Source: a virus. Taken from it: a stretch of 40,681 nucleotides of DNA. A program made the position numbers and the translations under genes. Positions 37,940 to 40,681 of this stretch are shown one piece after another; within the stretch, counting starts at the first letter, position 1, and each line of letters starts with the position of its first letter. Below the pieces are notes generated by a model. That model saw only the letters and a program-made list of their open reading frames with translations. It ran no database searches and had not been told where the DNA came from. The DNA is taken from IMG/VR virus record IMGVR_UViG_3300043100_000037, positions 1-40,681 of that record. One strand, 5' to 3'.

Positions 37940-38947
37940 ATGAGCACAACCGCAGTTACGCCGAAAACCGCCGACTCGGCCCCGGCAATCCAGATTCCCG
38001 AGCGTGGCACCCCGGAATACTCGCACTACCGGATGACCGGTGAGTTGACCATGCCCGAGAAGAAACCGGCAGCCTCGGACCCTGCCAAGCAAGACGACAC
38101 CGAAAAGAAAACCGACACACCCTCCGGAGGCGAGAACAAAACGCCCGAAGCTGCCGCGGCCCCGGAAGCCGCTAAACCGCAGGAACGGCCAAGACGCGGA
38201 GACGCCGCGCGCCGCATCCAGGAACTGCTCGAGGAAAACCGCCAGCTCCGCCAAAAGACTGAAGGCAAGACGGACGGAAAGCCGGAATCGTCCACCGGCA
38301 AACAGCCCGAGGTGAAGGCGGAAGAGTACAAGCCGCTCGACGAGACCCAGTTCTTCAAAGACAACCCGAATGCGACCTACGAACAATTCATTCGGGCGTC
38401 GGCGAAGCACGAGGCCAAGTGGGAAGTCGCGCAGGCCCTCAAAGCAGACCGCGAAGCGCGCGCAGGAGAACAGAGAGCCACTGAGGTTCAAAAGCAGAAC
38501 CAGGTCCTGATCAAAGAATTTCAGGGCAACGTCGATGCCGCGCGCAAAAAGTATGCGGACTTCGACAAGGTGGCATTCAATGAAGATTTCGAGAAGCTGA
38601 TCCCCGCAGGCTCGATCATCGACCTCTGCATCTTGCAGACGCCGCTCGGTGCCGAGACTCTGTACTACCTGGGGCAGCACCCCGAGAAAGTCGGCGAGAT
38701 CCTGAAGCTCACTCCGTTCAAGCAATCCGAAGCGCTGGTGAAGATCCAGATGTCGCTCGAGAAGCCAGCCGCCACCGTCCCTGCAAAAAAGAAATCCGAT
38801 GCCCCCGATCCACCCACCGAACTCGGCCAGACGGCCGCCGCGGTTGGGGATGAGACCGAGCGGGCCACCAAGGCAGGCGACTTCGAGGCCTACCGCGAAG
38901 CCGCCAACGCCCGAGACCTCGCAAAATTGACGAGGCGAAAGGGATAA
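37940..38947 (+). CDS. Scaffolding protein
   Basis: The 335-residue product lies between portal and coat, the P22 gp8 place, and starts at ATG 37940 after CGGAGA. It is highly charged and mostly helical, with a disordered Pro/Ala/Lys N-terminal third, a coiled coil (RIQELLEENRQLRQKTEG) and a basic C-terminus (LAKLTRRKG) suited to binding coat protein. It would direct procapsid assembly and leave before DNA packaging. Confidence 0.8.
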   Translation: MSTTAVTPKTADSAPAIQIPERGTPEYSHYRMTGELTMPEKKPAASDPAKQDDTEKKTDTPSGGENKTPEAAAAPEAAKPQERPRRGDAARRIQELLEENRQLRQKTEGKTDGKPESSTGKQPEVKAEEYKPLDETQFFKDNPNATYEQFIRASAKHEAKWEVAQALKADREARAGEQRATEVQKQNQVLIKEFQGNVDAARKKYADFDKVAFNEDFEKLIPAGSIIDLCILQTPLGAETLYYLGQHPEKVGEILKLTPFKQSEALVKIQMSLEKPAATVPAKKKSDAPDPPTELGQTAAAVGDETERATKAGDFEAYREAANARDLAKLTRRKG

Positions 38948-38953
38948 AACTCC

Positions 38954-40195
38954 GTGGCAAACCAATTCCTCGACACGAACTGGGTGTCTATGGAAGCACT
39001 CCGCTTTCTGTTGAACGACCTGACAGTGGCCGAGTACTTCAATTCCGGCTACCAAAAAGATTTCAACCAGGACTTCGCCGTGGGCGCAACCATCCAGGTG
39101 AAGTTCCCGCAACCTTTCACCATCCGCGACGGCTTTGGGTACGCTCCCCAGGGCATCAACCGGATCTCGACCACCATCTCCGTCGACCAGCCCTTCGGCT
39201 GCGATTTCGAGTGGGATGATTACGAAGCCGCCGTCAAGGCGGAGCGCTCGGAAGAGGAAATCCGCAAACAGTATCTCGAACCCCTGGGAGCGCAACTCGC
39301 CCAGGAGTGGGATTCGCGCGCGGCTCTCTGGGCCAAAAACAACACCTCGAGTGTCGTGGGCATTCTCGGCACCGACGCGACCGCCGTCAACACCTACTAC
39401 CAGGCTCGGCGGGTTTTGAAGCAGAAGTCCGTGCCCAAGGGGAAGAAATGTTTTATCTGGTCTTCCTCGATGATGCAGTCTCTCGGCCAGAACATCACCA
39501 CCCTGTTCCAGCCGGGCGATGAAATCGCGCACGCCTTCAAAGAGGGCTACCTGGGCCGTCTGGCCGGCTTCGATGTGTACGAATCGAACTCGCTCTACTC
39601 CCACACCGCGGGAACCTGGGCGGGTTCGGTGACCGTCAACGGCGCCGGGCAATCCGGCACGGCTCTAGCGATCACCTGCACCGCCGGCGACACCTTCCTG
39701 CAGGGCGACAAGTTCTCGGTCGCGAACGTGAACGCGGTCAACCCGCGCACTCGCCGCACCGCCGGACCACTGACTGCGCAGGACTTCACCGTCGTCCAGA
39801 ACCTCACGGGTTTGGGCGCCGGCAACGCCGCCGACGTGCTGAGCATTCTGCCCGCGATCTACGGGCCGGGTTCGCAGTACCAGAACGTCGATTCCCTGCC
39901 CGCAGGGGGCGCGGCTTTGACGCTCTGGCCGGGAACCGCTTCTCCGAACGGCAAGGTGGGCACGGTGGGCCTCGCGCTCTCCGAGCAAGCCTTCGCCATC
40001 GCCGGCATGAAGCTCTACAAACCGAAAGCCGTGGAGATGTCTTCCGCGGTGCAGGACAAGCAGACCGGCATCCCGGTCCGTATGGTGCAGCAGTGGGACG
40101 GCGTTCGTTCGATGAACATCCACCGCGCCGATACGGTCGGTGGTTTCGGCAACCTCTACCAGGACAATGGCGCCCTCGCCATTGCAGGAGCGTAA
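38954..40195 (+). CDS. P22-type major coat protein
   Basis: The 413-residue product starts at GTG 38954, 6 bases after the scaffold stop. Its length and the N-terminal pattern WVSMEALRFLLNDLTVAEYF, with KVKFPQPF-like QVKFPQPFTIRDG, agree with P22 gp5 (430 residues), an HK97-fold shell protein. The C-terminal part contains a beta-rich stretch and GVRSMNIHRADTVGGFGN. The gene is followed by a structured leader before the secreted protein. Confidence 0.88.
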   Translation: MANQFLDTNWVSMEALRFLLNDLTVAEYFNSGYQKDFNQDFAVGATIQVKFPQPFTIRDGFGYAPQGINRISTTISVDQPFGCDFEWDDYEAAVKAERSEEEIRKQYLEPLGAQLAQEWDSRAALWAKNNTSSVVGILGTDATAVNTYYQARRVLKQKSVPKGKKCFIWSSSMMQSLGQNITTLFQPGDEIAHAFKEGYLGRLAGFDVYESNSLYSHTAGTWAGSVTVNGAGQSGTALAITCTAGDTFLQGDKFSVANVNAVNPRTRRTAGPLTAQDFTVVQNLTGLGAGNAADVLSILPAIYGPGSQYQNVDSLPAGGAALTLWPGTASPNGKVGTVGLALSEQAFAIAGMKLYKPKAVEMSSAVQDKQTGIPVRMVQQWDGVRSMNIHRADTVGGFGNLYQDNGALAIAGA

Positions 40196-40210
40196 CGGAA
40201 AAAGGAGAAT

Positions 40211-40243
40211 TCCCCGCCTCGCAAGCTCATTTTGCAACGGGGA
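40211..40243 (+). promoter_or_regulatory. Leader hairpin covering the ribosome-binding site of the next gene
   Basis: TCCCCG (40211-40216) pairs with CGGGGA (40238-40243), and GCAA (40221-40224) with TTGC (40232-40235). The right arm contains the GGGGAG that would serve the ATG at 40253. The structure could lower translation of the secreted protein relative to the coat. Confidence 0.45.
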
Positions 40244-40252
40244 GACAAAACT

Positions 40253-40681
40253 ATGAAAAACAAACTCTTCAAAATCGCGCGCGTCCTGTTCTGGTATTTC
40301 ATCTTCGACGCTCTGGTCCTCGGCTACGCCGGCTTTCTGCCCGGTGTGCAGATGGCCGGAGCCCAGACGCTCGTTCCCATGACCACCTTGGGCGCGGCCA
40401 TCACCTCGAAATCCACCACGTTCATCAACGTGGCGTCCTCGACCGGCATGACGGCCGGCGTGACCTTCCTCTACGTCGACGGGGAGTTCATGTTCGTGAA
40501 CGCGGTGCTCTCAAACGGCAACCTACAAGTCCAACGGGGAGCTGCGGCGGGCACTGACGGAACCCTGCACAACAGCGGGGCTCTGGTGTTCAACGGACCG
40601 GCGACGGCATTTCAGGCATTCGATCCCACGGGCAGCTGCACCCGCGCGAATGTTTTGTATCTGCCGTGGATCAACCCGAAG
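40253..40681 (+). CDS. Secreted protein after the coat gene, N-terminal part
   Basis: The frame runs off the window edge and continues in phase at base 2 (stop at 697) for 327 residues in all. Residues 1-38 contain a basic start and hydrophobic core (KIARVLFWYFIFDALVLGYA) and end in MAGAQT, a plausible signal-peptidase site. The next stretch (TTLGAAITSKSTTFINVAS, then VQRGAAAGT) is a beta-rich domain. Position suggests a head decoration or accessory protein; the export-like segment argues for an envelope location. The family is unknown. Confidence 0.75.
   Translation, partial: MKNKLFKIARVLFWYFIFDALVLGYAGFLPGVQMAGAQTLVPMTTLGAAITSKSTTFINVASSTGMTAGVTFLYVDGEFMFVNAVLSNGNLQVQRGAAAGTDGTLHNSGALVFNGPATAFQAFDPTGSCTRANVLYLPWINPK
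40540..40681. repeat. Right copy of 142-bp terminal repeat
   Basis: Matches bases 1-142 except at 40543 (T against C) and 40555 (T against G). Both differences lie in the first 16 bases, at the extreme left edge of the window. Confidence 0.9.

Noticed and set aside
37874-39652. A 592-residue open frame on the minus strand
   Set aside because: It is antisense to the scaffold and coat genes, is low in protein-like pattern (Arg/Gly/Leu-rich), and arises from GC-rich codon structure of the plus-strand genes.

Overview
The window is an essentially complete, circularly assembled genome of a tailed, P22-like podovirus of about 40.5 kb. Bases 1-142 and 40540-40681 are the same sequence apart from two mismatches, and the open reading frame that starts at 40253 continues in phase from base 2 to 697. 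The virion genes follow the P22 plan: terminase small and large subunits, portal, scaffold, P22-type coat, gp4-like and gp10-like tail factors, ejection proteins and tailspike. The genome is GC-rich, with many GTG starts and ATGA/GTGA stop-start overlaps. Many signal peptides end in an A-x-A-Q cleavage pattern. The host is not identifiable from sequence alone; a GC-rich Gram-negative soil bacterium such as an acidobacterium is a low-confidence inference.

Layout. From 32485 through the circle junction to about 10576 lies the packaging, head and tail module on the plus strand. Embedded in it are a secreted protein after the coat, a tail fibre with a signal peptide, and, unexpectedly, an acyl carrier protein followed at once by a GNAT acyltransferase (5486-6185). 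A short minus-strand pair (10500-11010) follows. Next come a 920-residue exported beta-helix tailspike, a membrane protein/S74 chaperone locus that looks frame-split, and a lysis block with an L,D-transpeptidase-like (Tlde1/DUF2778) endolysin candidate and a holin-like protein. The region 15644-17982 holds small accessory genes, including an Acb2/Tad1-family anti-defence candidate.

From 17983 to 20358 is a replication region. A 600-base non-coding stretch carries four 16-bp iterons, followed by a small GGK-type putative DNA-binding protein, a hypothetical gene, a strong hairpin, and a protein joining a winged-helix-like N-terminus to a DnaA domain I-like C-terminus. From 20463 to 25894 runs a tightly coupled operon of small zinc-ribbon proteins, a zinc-finger DNA methyltransferase, a secreted GH2-like protein lacking the usual acid/base glutamate, and secreted or unknown proteins. 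On the minus strand, 28535 down to 25891, an early-type operon encodes zinc-binding proteins, a Sak4-like recombination ATPase and an HNH nuclease. It is driven from a divergent control region (28536-28722) with a recognisable promoter and two copies of a 13-bp operator-like element. A third, diverged copy lies upstream of the paralogous regulator gene at 18582.

The rightward operon from 28723 runs through small genes into a catalytic-domain-only tyrosine recombinase. Inverted-repeat sites lie at the start of, inside, and just after its gene. The operon then reaches the terminase. No DNA polymerase, helicase, tRNA or classical CI repressor was found, so replication probably relies on the host machinery recruited by the DnaA-like protein.
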